A stretch of DNA of 64,000 bases from Prostheceraeus crozeri (Eukaryota > Platyhelminthes > Polycladida > Euryleptidae): positions 1 through 64,000 of the forward strand of contig CAJQUW010011531.1 in the NCBI GenBank assembly GCA_907163375.1. Direction: 5' to 3'. The translations under genes were made by a program, and so were the position numbers. Below, piece by piece: positions 46,671 through 56,504 of the stretch. Below the pieces are notes generated by a model, which was given only the letters and a program-made list of their open reading frames with translations, did not search any database and had not been told where the DNA came from. Positions within the stretch are counted from its first letter, which is position 1. Each line of letters opens with the position of its first letter.

Positions 46671-47490
46671 TCATTGGATCGCTTGATCTTGCCAGGAAAC
46701 TCTTCCATGACCATTGAAATATGTGCAGAAATGTTCTCGTACATCTTTTGCGACAGCAGAAGGATTTCGACTATATGATGAATGCCATTCACGTATGCCT
46801 CCTCTCAGGCTATCATGAAAAGAGCCTCGAGTAATTTCGCACGTGTCAGTGTTCTCACAATCAATTGATGTCGAAGTCATATATGCTATGTTTTTTCGTC
46901 GCAAAAAATTGTGCAAAGTACAGCATGCGAGAACAATTTTTTCAACTTTCTGTGGATCCAAAATAATAGGAGCTCTGAAAATTTGAAATCGAGACACAAG
47001 TATGCCAAAAGCATTTTCAACAACTCGTCTGGCTCTTGAGAGGCGATAATAAAAGATACGTCGGTTTTTAGGAATGTCTTTTAAATTGTAAGGCTTCATT
47101 ATATTCTCAGTCAAACTAAAAGCATCATCAGCGACGAATACATATGGGAATGATTCCTCCATCTCTGGGGTCAGGGGTGACGGCGTGTGCAGGTTCAAAT
47201 CACCCTTTTCAAGAAGTCTGCAGAAATCAGTTTTCGCAAATACACCTCCATCAGATACTCTTCCGTTTGTTCCGATATCCACATAAATGAATTCATATGT
47301 AGCATTAACCAAACCTAGCAAGACGATGCTCTTCGTCCCTTTGTAGTTGTAGTAGTAAGAGCCGGATTCCTTTGGAGGCAAAATGACCACATGTTTGCCA
47401 TCAAGAGCTCCTAAACAATGTGGAAAATTCCATCTGTTGAAGAATTCACGGGAAATTGATAACCATTCTTCTGAGGTAGCAGGAGTCTAC
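46671..47490 (-). CDS. Harbinger (HARBI1-like) DDE transposase, catalytic exon
   Basis: Read on the minus strand from an acceptor near 47490 (TTGTAG then ACTCCTGCTACC). The frame has WNFPHCLGALDGKHVVI (first D), VDIGTNGRVSDGGVF, YVFVADDAFSLTENIMKPY (second D), RLSRARRVVENAFGIL (E) and ACCTLHNFLRR. It ends VREHFCTYFNGHGRVSW then a short tail. The full DDE set is present and the frame is open through the exon. The exon joins upstream coding at 48920-49361. Confidence 0.9.
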
Positions 47491-48018
47491 AACGGAATTC
47501 ATGGTAATGAAGTTTCAACTAAAGTGTTAAAATATATGCTCTGCACAACATTTTACACACAATACATTATACTCCTTGCCCATTGTACGTATACATTATA
47601 CATTATTAGTGAAGTGAAGCATATATTCATAAATCAAAATTTGTATGAGATTTAGTCGTATTAATGAGTCTTACTTCATTAGTCTTATTTATCTTAAAAA
47701 GATTATACTTTCTTTCCAAATAAACGCCTTATTTGTTTACTTATTAAGACAATTAGTTCTTTCTCATTTGAGGACGAGGTCAATTGCTATCTTTTTTCCT
47801 AGAAGATTGTAACCCAAACCCCGTTGGAATAAGTATTGATTTTTTTCTGATCATACATCCATGGAAATCAGTTTTCAAAAAGTCCAAATTCAGAATGGAT
47901 GATATTGTAAAAACGCTCTTTTGTTCATTCACGTTTTGAAACCGTAAGTGGATTACGCAGTATGACAAACGCATAATAACTGATTCAGCATACAAAGGTG
48001 ACCGATGATTTTTTTCAG

Positions 48019-48437
48019 ATAAAAGAGGTGCAACTGGAAGAGAACGATGAAAATATCTCGTACGCAACTCCGACAACACCCACCGCATCTTCGACAACAA
48101 GTATTGCATCCTCAAAATCACCTACGACATCTTCCAATATATCTGCTAAATATTCCAATACACCACTAATTTCTAGGAGAAAAATGAGGAAGCGAAATCC
48201 TCTGGACGAACTTTAACTTTAGCAGAGAAACATCTGAAACAGGAAGATGATGCTGATAGTGCTTTTGGACAGTACGTTGCGGCAGGTATGAAAGAAATGA
48301 CAGACAAGAAGCAAAAATTTTTAGCAGAGAAACTTATTACGGATATTTTATTTAAAGGTCGCAGTGGCGAGTTGGATGACAACCCATTCATTTCCAAGAA
48401 AATCTACATGGCCATGTTGGAAGAACACAATGAATGA
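48019..48437 (+). pseudogene. Harbinger MADF protein, last exon with a frame change
   Basis: A pyrimidine-rich acceptor (TTTTTTTCAG) precedes 48019. The exon reads IKEVQLEENDENIS and a serine/threonine-rich linker. Near 48180 the phase changes. The second phase holds FGQYVAAGMKEMTDKK, QKFLAEKLITDILFKGRSG and ends EEHNE at 48437, the BESS-like C-terminal block normal for these proteins. The frame change could be a lesion or a small unrecognised intron. Confidence 0.7.
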
Positions 48438-48598
48438 TTTGCTGTAATTGTCATTCAACAGTATGATATACAAGTACATGTAATTGTAAAAACATGTATG
48501 ACGAAGGAATGAATGAAGTTTTTATAAAAAGAGTTAATTCACGACTTTGCGTTTTTCTTATCCTTAATTATTTAAATATCTTATTGAATTATTTAATT

Positions 48599-48842
48599 TC
48601 TAAAAGAAATAAAAACGAATATATTGATATTCTGAACGTTTCGCTCATATTCGTAAGAGCATTATCAACAGACAAATGTGTATAATTAACTCATAGAACA
48701 AATCCTGGTAATATTATAATATAAAATATAAAATTCTATGTCACTATGAGTTAATTATACACATAATTCTGTTGATAATGCTCTTAAGAACATGAGCGAA
48801 ACGTTCAGAGTATCAACATATTCGCTTTTATTTCTTTTAAAA
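48599..48842. repeat. Hairpin-forming inverted repeat in the Harbinger intron
   Basis: Arms of about 95 bp (48599-48700 and about 48745-48842) are inverted copies with several differences, around a 45-bp AT loop. They share GAACGTTTCGCTCAT and AGAGCATTATCAACAG. It looks like a snap-back MITE that landed in the intron of the transposase gene, between its exons. Confidence 0.8.
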
Positions 48843-48919
48843 ATATCACATAAAAGTTTATTTTTCAAATTATTTAATTATACTTAAAATCTTACAACAA
48901 ACAATGTCAGTCAGCTTAC

Positions 48920-49361
48920 CTTCAAATAATCCATTCTCAATGATTCGTAAATGGCCTCGCATGTTTCGGGAATGATTTTCGATAATGCAGTTCTGGAAAT
49001 TCTAGTCGAATACTGCATGTCCGTATAAGACCTTCCAGTGGCTAAAAACCTCAATGTAGCGCTCAACCTCCTCAGGCGTAATGGAGGGACGCATATTAGT
49101 ATCTTCCCGTACCAATTTCGTCCGAATTAAATTTAGTAACTCCTCAAAAGTAGGTTTATCCATTCTGAGATAGTTCAAAAAATCGGCATTATCCTCCATG
49201 TGCAGCTCTCTCAGAAGAGTAAAATGCGATTGTCTGTCACGTTTCATCAACCATTTCCGACTCCACTTCCTTTTCTGGTTCTTCTTCGCAGCAGCAACAA
49301 TGACTATTGAGGCCCACAATTGTTTCTTTCGGAACGAAGACATGATTATACTATCTAACAC
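48920..49361 (-). pseudogene. Harbinger transposase, N-terminal exon with a frame change
   Basis: The start MLDSIIMSSFRKKQLWASIV leads to KRKWSRKWLMKRD, LLRELHMEDNADFLNYLRMD and MRPSITPEEVER. The phase then changes near 49085 to ATLRFLATGRSYTDMQYSTR and ALSKIIPETCEAIYESL, ending at a GTAAGC donor near 48919. Both halves match the standard Harbinger N-terminal region. The single frame change probably inactivates this copy. Confidence 0.8.
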
Positions 49362-49785
49362 ACTCTAACTTCAAAGTGGAGTCACAGTTCGTCTGATCAA
49401 CAGCATTTTCTCTGACTTTCCCACTGTATTTCACAAAGCAAGAAAATGCTATTCTTAGAGTTACATAATCGATGAATTTGCCAACAAGTTTGCTCGTGTG
49501 ACAGGGTATATTTTCATCAAACTTATTTGAGCAAACTTATTGGCAAACTTATCGGACGATAAGTTTGCCCGTGTGACACCCCCTTAAGTTTCATGTCGGG
49601 AATGTGTGGAGTGAATGATTCTGTCTTTCCTTCGTTTCTTTTTACTTATTTTCTTACTACTAGTTCGATGTCTTAAGAGGTAGTGTCTTATTTTGTTATT
49701 TTCTACTAATGAATTCTTTTATTTGTCTCTGTTGAATGGCGTGATATGATCGAATGCTAATCATGTGCTGCGCGTGTACGACACT

Positions 49786-49841
49786 GCAGTTACATTCAAT
49801 TGCCTGACGATGGACGTCTGTGACGCCCGAAAGGCCTCGTA
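49786..49841 (+). ncRNA. Hammerhead-like ribozyme motif in the right PLE tail
   Basis: Core CTGACGA (49804-49810) and GAAA (49829-49832). A stem-loop between them pairs GG(A)CGTC with GACGCC. Upstream, GCAGTT and AATTGC pair around the loop ACATTC, and TACGA (49777-49781) can pair with TCGTA (49837-49841). PLEs of many animals carry hammerheads. The canonical cleavage nucleotide is not resolved here, so this is a candidate. Confidence 0.5.
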
Positions 49842-49957
49842 ATCTCTTTGGAAAAAGAAAAAAGAATTCAGTAACAAGCATACATCGACGCTTTTGGCTT
49901 CCTATAATGAACAGTATAAGTGATTCAAGCCCTCTATTCCCAGAAATGATGGTTTGT

Positions 49958-50212
49958 GCATTTATATTTTCTGTGTTGGACTGCTGCAACGTTATTTTTG
50001 CAGGCTGCAGGACGACATCGATACATCGCCTGCAGAAAGTGCAAAATGCATGCGCCATACTAGCTCGACGGCTTCCAAAGAATGCCCACATCTCCAAGAC
50101 TCTTTATGAGCTTCATTGGCTGCCAGTTCATTACGGCATCGAATACAAAGTCTGTTGCATGATCCACAACTGCATTTACGGTCATTCTAACGATCATGCT
50201 AAGTTGTCGAGT
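49958..50212 (+). pseudogene. LINE A, C-terminal part
   Basis: The frame reads LDCCNVIFAGCRTTSIHRLQ, VQNACAILARRLPKNAHI and LYELHWLPVHYGIEYKVCC. This is the continuation of the LINE cut at 44099. It ends abruptly near 50212, where an unrelated N-terminal LINE segment begins in the same phase. Confidence 0.8.
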
Positions 50213-52210
50213 CTGGATCGGACTGAGCGTATGGAAGCCAAAAATCGGCAATACAGCGATCAGTTCAAACAGGCGGGTGGCGACCAACAGAAAATTTTTG
50301 GATTGCTTAGTCAAATAGTGGGAGAATCTGAACAAACGTCACCCAATTGCTCTCCGAATACAATGGCAAATTTCTTCGATGAAAGGATAAAGAAGATCAA
50401 TGAATGGCTTCACATTAAGAGAGCAGAAATGGAATCACATGAATTGCCTGTACAGAATATTCAAAACAATAAATTTATTGGGCATTCCATCAGTGATTTT
50501 CAAAGTGTCACTGTCCAAGAAATACAGAAACTAGTAATGAGCTCTCCAAATAAGCAGTGTGATCTGGATCCATGCCCTACGTGGTTAGTAAAAAAAGTGC
50601 ATAAAAACTCTGGATCCAATAATAACAAAAATAGTGAACAAATCGTTATTCAGTGGAATGTTCCGTGATATATGGAAGACTGCTATTGTCCGATCTTTGT
50701 TAAAAAAAGACAGGTCTTGACCGATGTCCGCAGAGCTTTCGACTGGCCAGCAATCTCTCTTTTCTTTCCAAATTGACTGAAAGAAAGATAATGTGTCATT
50801 TTTCGATCACGCTGGATCTTTACCGGAACTGAATTCTGCTTACAAGCGTTTTCATAGTACGGAAGCGACACTTCTGAAAGTTCAGTCTGATCTACTACGA
50901 AATGTGGATGATAGAACGCTAAGTCTTCTTCTTCTTCTTGACAATAGTGCAGCAGCATTTGATACAGTATGACATTCCAGGTTGTTAGCAACTCTCTCAA
51001 CAATGGGCATAGATGGAGCATGTATTCAATGATTTCGCCGTATCTTGAAGGTCACTATCAAATTGTGAAAATCGGTAATCGATGCTCTGACATTTTTCAA
51101 ATCTGTCAAGGTGTTCCCCGGGGAGTTGTCTTGGTCCAATTTTGTTTGTGCTGAGCCATGCGCGTTTGCATGAGGTGATTGACAAGTTCTCCGACATTCA
51201 TGTCCATGCTTATGCAGATGATCATCAACTCTACATATCCTATGCAACCGATGCAATGAGTCTAATGCATTATGTGCAATTTTTAGATTTATAGCTGGAA
51301 AGAGTCAGGAGTATTTTATGATGTTGTTATTATTATTGCAAATGTTCATCTCTTTCAAACAATTGTGTAATGGAGAAGTGTTAAGATGAAATTCGCTGTG
51401 GGATGTTTAACAATAATTTCAAACTAAATGATGATAAGACTGAAGCCATGATTGTTGGTTCTAAAGTTCAACTTAAGAAATCGGAAATTAACTTTGTAAA
51501 AGTTGCTGATTCAATCATTATGCCTTCTGAATTTGTAAGGAATTTAGGATTCCAAATGAATCACACAATGAAAGTCAATACACAAGTTTCTAGCATTTGC
51601 AAAATCAATTACAACCTGCGAAGATTGAAGCCAATAGCAAGATCTATAGAACTTGACACATTGAAATCGATGATACATTCTATCATAACTTCAACGTTGA
51701 ACTACTGCAATTCACTTCTTTCAAATGCACCACAACACCAATTTGAGAGATTGCAGATTTTGCAGAATAGAGCGACCAGATTAATTCTCATTTGCAGTCT
51801 CCACGAGCTTTATGTAAAGGATCTCCTCCCACCTCTTCACTGGTTGCCGGTAGAGGCTAGGGTAATGTATAAAATTGTCTAATTGTTCACAAATGCTTGA
51901 TGGGATCAGCAACAGGTTATCTGCAAAGTGAAAAACAACTTCATGAACCACGCAGAGCGAACTTGAGAAGTTATGTGCATAACAGCAGTTCTCTGGAGAT
52001 CCCATGGACCACCAACATTACTCACGGCGATCGCACATTTTCGGTTGCTGCTGCAGCTTGCTGCAATGAACTGCCAGCTGACAGTCGTTCTCTCTCCAAT
52101 ACCATTCATTTCAAAAAGATTCTAAAAAGCCATTTGTTCAAGAAATTTGTAACCGCTTGGAACTTTTTTGTGAAAGCGGGATATAAATAGATGAATTATT
52201 ATTATGCTGT
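50213..52210 (+). pseudogene. LINE B, CR1/L2-like, 5'-truncated and disrupted
   Basis: It begins in the linker before the RT (KKIFGLLSQIVGESEQ, MANFFDERIKKINEW, VTVQEIQKLVMSSPNKQCDL). RT traces: GHYQIVKIGNRCSDIFQICQ and VHAYADDHQLYIS (YADD 51211-51222). After a PLE-tail insertion it resumes with NFKLNDDKTEAMIVGSK, VRNLGFQMNHTMK, LNYCNSLLSNAPQHQFERLQ, LHWLPVEARVMYKIV and the end block HGDRTFSVAAAACCNELPAD, IHFKKILKSHLFKKF. Its tail, ATGAATTATTATTATG near 52190-52206, suits an L2/CR1-type 3' end. Several frame changes are present. Confidence 0.85.
51284..51345 (+). repeat. Dispersed Penelope-type tail, copy 3, inserted in LINE B
   Basis: TTATAGCTGGAAAGAGTCAG then GAGTATTTTATGATG and (ATT)n, matching the 3' end of the family-1 PLE at 26330-26395 in inverse orientation. 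It sits between the YADD block and the KLNDDKTEA block of LINE B. Confidence 0.8.
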
Positions 52211-53396
52211 TGATACAATGACACATTGCATTTACAACGCGAACGTTTCACCTTATTTCGGTAATTCTGCTGTTGGAATGTCAGCGATCAACTCGAAGCG
52301 TCAATACTGCGAACGGCTATGTCATTCAGCAATTGAAATATCTTTACTTAACATGAAATGGATGATACGCTTCTTGATCGGTCAAACCTACTCAAAGGGG
52401 AATCAATGAAGGTAATGAATTTAGATAGCAATAAAGAACTAGAACAGATGAAGATGATGAAGACACTAGTACGTCGCGGACATGTGTTGTAATGTCAACG
52501 GTGCCTAAACGATGCCGGTAGCTTATCAGTGTACTTTGTAAATATTCACAGCTATCAGCACTTCTCTTTAGACATAAAAAAGCACTGTTACAATGTAACT
52601 TGTGTTAAGTGTTAATCATAATTTTGGACAGTACGACTTACTCACCAATTCATTTCACATGAGGAGAGGAGAACCGTTGTTTGTCCTTCTAGTAAGTATT
52701 TCAATTTCTATACTTTCTAGAACATGACAATTTTCTTTAAATAGTATTTTTCACTTTCTATTTAGAATTAACTAGTCTTTAGCTCGTTTTTTTAAATTTA
52801 GCTACTTTGATGCACTTTGCTACATTGAATTGCAATAAATCGCCTTATGGCAAGAATCTATAACTGCTGTATATTTCAGCATTTTGATTCTTCTTACGAT
52901 CGTGCACCATCGACCTACTGCAGATCGGGACCTAGACGATCGGCTGAGATTGCCATTAACAAACCGCTGTTGTCCATTCTCGTCTCACTAGCTTAAACAA
53001 CGGAAAAATCGGATTTCTATGAGATGGACAATCGGAAACGCATGGTGCAAATCAAGCAAAACCTTTGACATTGTCAAAAGGGCTTTATCTTCCATTATTA
53101 CGTTCAAGTTTAATTTTTCTCAGAAGTTCACGATCTTTTCACTTTCAAGATAATTAATAAATGAAGTTGATATTGATTTTGCCTCAGAAGAAGGCAGGGT
53201 GTTAAAACCTGACTTCTGGTAGTTTTTACTATCTTTTTGATGGAATTCGTTTAGTTTCCGAGTCACATAGATATTACAGTGTACATGCCTCGGTATTCTA
53301 TTTGTCAATTAATGAATTCTAAATGAATCAATTCGAAATGAATTGAAAATAATTAGATATAATATTGATAATTAATTATAAAGGTTTCCTTTGTAG
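52211..53396 (+). other. Receptor upstream region; possible 5' intron
   Basis: No coding frame. A donor-like GTAAGTAT begins at 52692, and a pyrimidine-rich acceptor (TTTCCTTTGTAG) ends at 53396, directly before the receptor ATG. A 705-bp intron separating a 5' untranslated exon from a single coding exon is plausible. It is an inference from splice-site shape alone. Confidence 0.4.
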
Positions 53397-54383
53397 ATGT
53401 CAACATTTGTATATCATTATGAAACTCAAGTGAATTGTACGATGGAAGTATTTTCGTACGTCTATTCAAAATGGCTGTGGCCGGCACTATGGGCCATATT
53501 CGCTCTCATCTGTTTAACAACAATTTCTGGATTGATTCTCAATTCCTTGGCTATGATAGTTCTCAAGCGAGCCAGTGAAGATAGCTGCATGGGAATTGTA
53601 CTGAAAAACGTAGCTGTTTGTGATCAGTGTGTTTTATTCATGGATTTGATCGATGCAATTTGTCATGCATGTGCTCCTTTGGCTGGCTTGAGTCCAGTGC
53701 TGCGATTTACAGTTATCTATGGACACCCATATCTTTGGGCGATTCATTCCGGACTGTTGACCGTTCGAAGTTGGAGTATGACGTATCTTTCAGTAACAAG
53801 AGCTTTTTGCATCGCAATGCCATTTAAGTTCAAGGAATATTTTTCCTCCAAGCGAACCATCATTATGCTAGTTTGTCTCTGGATAGCGGCTTTGGCTTTA
53901 AATACTTATAAATATGGAGAAGTTTCGGTTCTACTTGGGCATTGCCCGGAAGGAATTAGATTACATATTACTGGTATTCAGTATGTGCCACAAGTTTATA
54001 CTCTTTTCACAAGTTTGATTCTGAATTCCACAGTTCCTATAGCTTTAACAATATTGGCAAATATTGTTTTACTGATCAGTGTAACCCGTGCATCGAAGTT
54101 TCGGGAGCAATCCTCAAGTGGAGGTAATGCTGCTGCCGCTCAAAAGCGAAGCGTCCAAGTTGTAATGCTTCTATCGGCGTTGTTTGTTCTTTGCCAAATT
54201 CCAATGGTTGCATATGGTACTTTAATTGGTCATTTAACAGTCCCCAGCATATCAATTTTTATTAATATGCTGGGACTTTTAATCAATAATCTCGATTCCT
54301 CAAGCAATTTTTTTATATATGTGAAGGCTAATCCGAAATTCAAAGAAGAAATCAAAAAGTTGTTAACTGGAAAGAAGAAATGA
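53397..54383 (+). CDS. Rhodopsin-class (class A) seven-transmembrane receptor
   Basis: A 328-codon intact frame, short for a neuropeptide receptor but complete. N-terminal NCT is a glycosylation site. Seven hydrophobic segments: TM1 about 22-47 (GLILNSLAMIVLKR, with the TM1 asparagine), TM2 about 58-83, TM3 about 105-127, TM4 about 150-170, TM5 about 198-228, TM6 about 254-280 (LFVLCQIP, in place of CWxP), TM7 about 285-308 (NNLDSSSNFFIYV, where NPxxY is usual). The DRY region reads VTRAFCIAMPF. These replacements recall FMRFamide/sex-peptide-like and orphan invertebrate receptors. The usual TM3 cysteine is not seen, although extracellular loop 2 has GHC. It should signal through G proteins at the plasma membrane; the ligand is unknown. 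Confidence 0.9.
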   Translation: MSTFVYHYETQVNCTMEVFSYVYSKWLWPALWAIFALICLTTISGLILNSLAMIVLKRASEDSCMGIVLKNVAVCDQCVLFMDLIDAICHACAPLAGLSPVLRFTVIYGHPYLWAIHSGLLTVRSWSMTYLSVTRAFCIAMPFKFKEYFSSKRTIIMLVCLWIAALALNTYKYGEVSVLLGHCPEGIRLHITGIQYVPQVYTLFTSLILNSTVPIALTILANIVLLISVTRASKFREQSSSGGNAAAAQKRSVQVVMLLSALFVLCQIPMVAYGTLIGHLTVPSISIFINMLGLLINNLDSSSNFFIYVKANPKFKEEIKKLLTGKKK

Positions 54384-54415
54384 ATGGTCATGAAAATAGC
54401 ATGAGCAATTCAGTC

Positions 54416-54421
54416 AATAAA
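54416..54421 (+). terminator. Polyadenylation signal AATAAA
   Basis: AATAAA lies 33 bp after the receptor stop codon. The short 3' untranslated region is consistent with a compact single-exon receptor gene. Confidence 0.65.
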
Positions 54422-54424
54422 ATC

Positions 54425-55259
54425 TAACCACGAAAATAGCATGGATTGGACCAAAATTTCACAACGTACTATTTGTTCAATTCCACTTGTTTGGTTGTTG
54501 TTTTATTATCTATAAACGCAAATGAGTTATTGATGGTTTTCGCCGTCTCCTTGATAAGTGTGCATAGTGAATTACACAACATGACATTCTGTACAATGGT
54601 GTTGTTAAATGGTGTTGCTTCTCATCAAGAAATCAAAGGAGGAATTAACTAAGCACAAGTTTTCTCAAATATGAATTTTCTGCATTTTGCTCTAGTGACA
54701 CCAGCATGTTAATGTTGCGTTGTATTATCACATGAAAACTGCATTTCATGTATTTGATATGTTATTAAATTTATTTGACAAACAGACTGTGCTTTCTGAT
54801 AATTTTTCTGACTAAATGTACTGCTTTTTTACCTCGTAGACCCTGAGACAGCTGTATATAATTTAATTTGATCGGATTATTATTCTTTTAGACCCGGTCA
54901 AACGTGTCACGGTATCGTAGACGCGCGCTTTCGTAGAACTTCGGGAGCGGTACCCTTCGACACGCGTCCATTCCACCTTTTTGGAGTAACAGTCTCAAAT
55001 TCGACTTTCGGTTTGAAAAAAATGACTTAAACAATTTTGCGAATACATCCCCGTGTCGTGTTAGTCACTGCCGTTTACAACTATTATGCCGGTCTCGTAG
55101 AGCTTCGGGACCTGTGCCATTATACTCAGCCTGGTCCATTCTTTCTTTGGGGGACTGAAACAGAGTAGATGTACAACTCGCTTGTTCTCGAATTCTCTAA
55201 TCCGTTAAGCTTAGTTTTTCACGTTTCTCATTTGCCAACATAGTTCTGCTAATTAAATC
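54425..55259. other. Intergenic; imperfect repeat with TCGTAGA.CTTCGGGA
   Basis: No gene. Two related blocks, at about 54920-54995 and 55085-55155, share TCGTAGAACTTCGGGA or TCGTAGAGCTTCGGGA, then GCGTCCATTC or CTGGTCCATTC followed by a T-rich stretch. They are direct repeats about 165 bp apart, of unknown origin. Confidence 0.5.
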
Positions 55260-56310
55260 TCACTCTCATGGGATCCCAAATTATTTGGATCTGCTGTTTT
55301 GAGTTACGACCTATCTCGTGCATTCGATGGAATTGATCACTACTTGATTTCATTTAAAATGTCAAAACGGAATTTGCCATCTTGTCTGATTGCTTGACTG
55401 GCCGCATATCTTCATGATAGAAAAGTATTAACGAAACTACATGTAAGTAATCATTTTTTCGTATTTTAAGCATTGAGAAAGGAGTTCTACAGGTATCTGT
55501 GATGAGACCTGCGAATTTTTTTACATTGCATGTTTGTCACTAACTTTCTGGCATCAAATGTTTCGCATGTAGCTGTTAGAAATGCTGATAATGTAGCTAA
55601 TGTAATACCATTAAAAAAGTAGTGATTTGGAGTGCATTCGTTTCGTTGTGAGTGTGACATTGAAAGTAAGAAGAATAATTTGTTGCATTGGTGTGCAAAT
55701 AACAGGCTGACACTTAAATAGTAAGAAATAAAACGTTTATGTTTGTGTCAAGAGATCCTGTGCCCTTTGATCCTCCTCCCCCAATTAATCATGTGCACAT
55801 TTTGAAGCTTCTGAATGTTTAAATGACAAGCTTAGTCGGGATGATCAAATGGAGTATTTATGGTGCAAAGCAAGTCAGCGCATACATACATATCATTCGC
55901 AAGCTAGAGACTTAAGCATCAGCTGCAAAACTCACAAAGTATATATTGTGCTTATTCGATCCATCTTGGATTTCTAAGAAAAGCAGCAAAGTGCTGACAA
56001 GAATTGACAGAAGGGTCCATCACCTTATATATGAATCTGGATGCTAATCATGTGAAAATGTCTGCAGGCTCTTCAAAGTAGGCATACAGAAAAATTTTGT
56101 TGGCTATGGAATTGCTTCATGAGATTGAGAATAGAGATCATATTCTATATGATTTGCCACAACCGAAGCTACCTAGAAATGATTTTTACTCCTTTCCTTA
56201 TGTTCCAACTGATAAATTTGAGAAATGGTGTGTCATTTTCTCTATACGGTACCTTTGTGAAGGCATTTGAATCTAGACAATATCTGCTGCAAATTCTATG
56301 TATATGATTC
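55260..56310 (+). pseudogene. LINE remnant (reverse transcriptase to C-terminus), heavily decayed
   Basis: AVLSYDLSRAFDGIDHYLI is an RT motif-A block. AVRNADNVANV is a decayed YADD block. HWCANNRLTLK and HTYISFAS follow. The C-terminus (VHHLIYESG, FKVGIQKNF, LFVK-type residues to about 56300) recalls the LINE at 38905-41346, so the same group is likely. Many stops are present. Confidence 0.65.
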
Positions 56311-56504
56311 TCATTTCACGATAGCAAGCGCTTATTTGCTTACTTACTTACACTCAAGGAAAAAATAAAGTACCCGGTTAGACATTTAACTCTATTTCGA
56401 AAACAACAAGACAATATGCACTACTTGTGCTTCAGAGTCGATCACAGAAACAATATCAATACGCGTATAAAGTCACGAAAGGCGTACTAGTACATAGAAA
56501 ACAG

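Larger units (their letters stand above)
45676..49584. mobile_element. PIF/Harbinger transposon, two-gene, with TAA duplication
   Basis: Ends AGGGGGTGTCACACGGGC on both sides, inverted, with the match running about 55 bp inward. A second, diverged copy of the terminal motif (GTGTCACACGAGCAAACTTG) follows at both ends. TAA is duplicated at 45673-45675 and 49585-49587. The left PLE arm preserves the empty site (GACTAAGTTTCATG, inverted at about 44432-44445), which confirms the boundaries. A MADF/Myb-like protein gene (plus strand) and a DDE transposase gene (minus strand) lie inside. Confidence 0.95.
44100..49957. mobile_element. Composite insertion: Penelope palindrome (family 2) containing a Harbinger element
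   Basis: A 12-bp duplication ATGATGGTTTGT flanks the unit (44100-44111, 49946-49957). Inside are two outward-pointing 5'-truncated PLE copies. The left runs from about 45130 down to 44113. The right runs from about 45133 up to about 49907, interrupted by Harbinger at 45676-49584. The arms match almost exactly over about 870 bp once Harbinger is left out. About 30 bp of extra sequence lies between the right PLE end and the right duplication. Confidence 0.88.
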
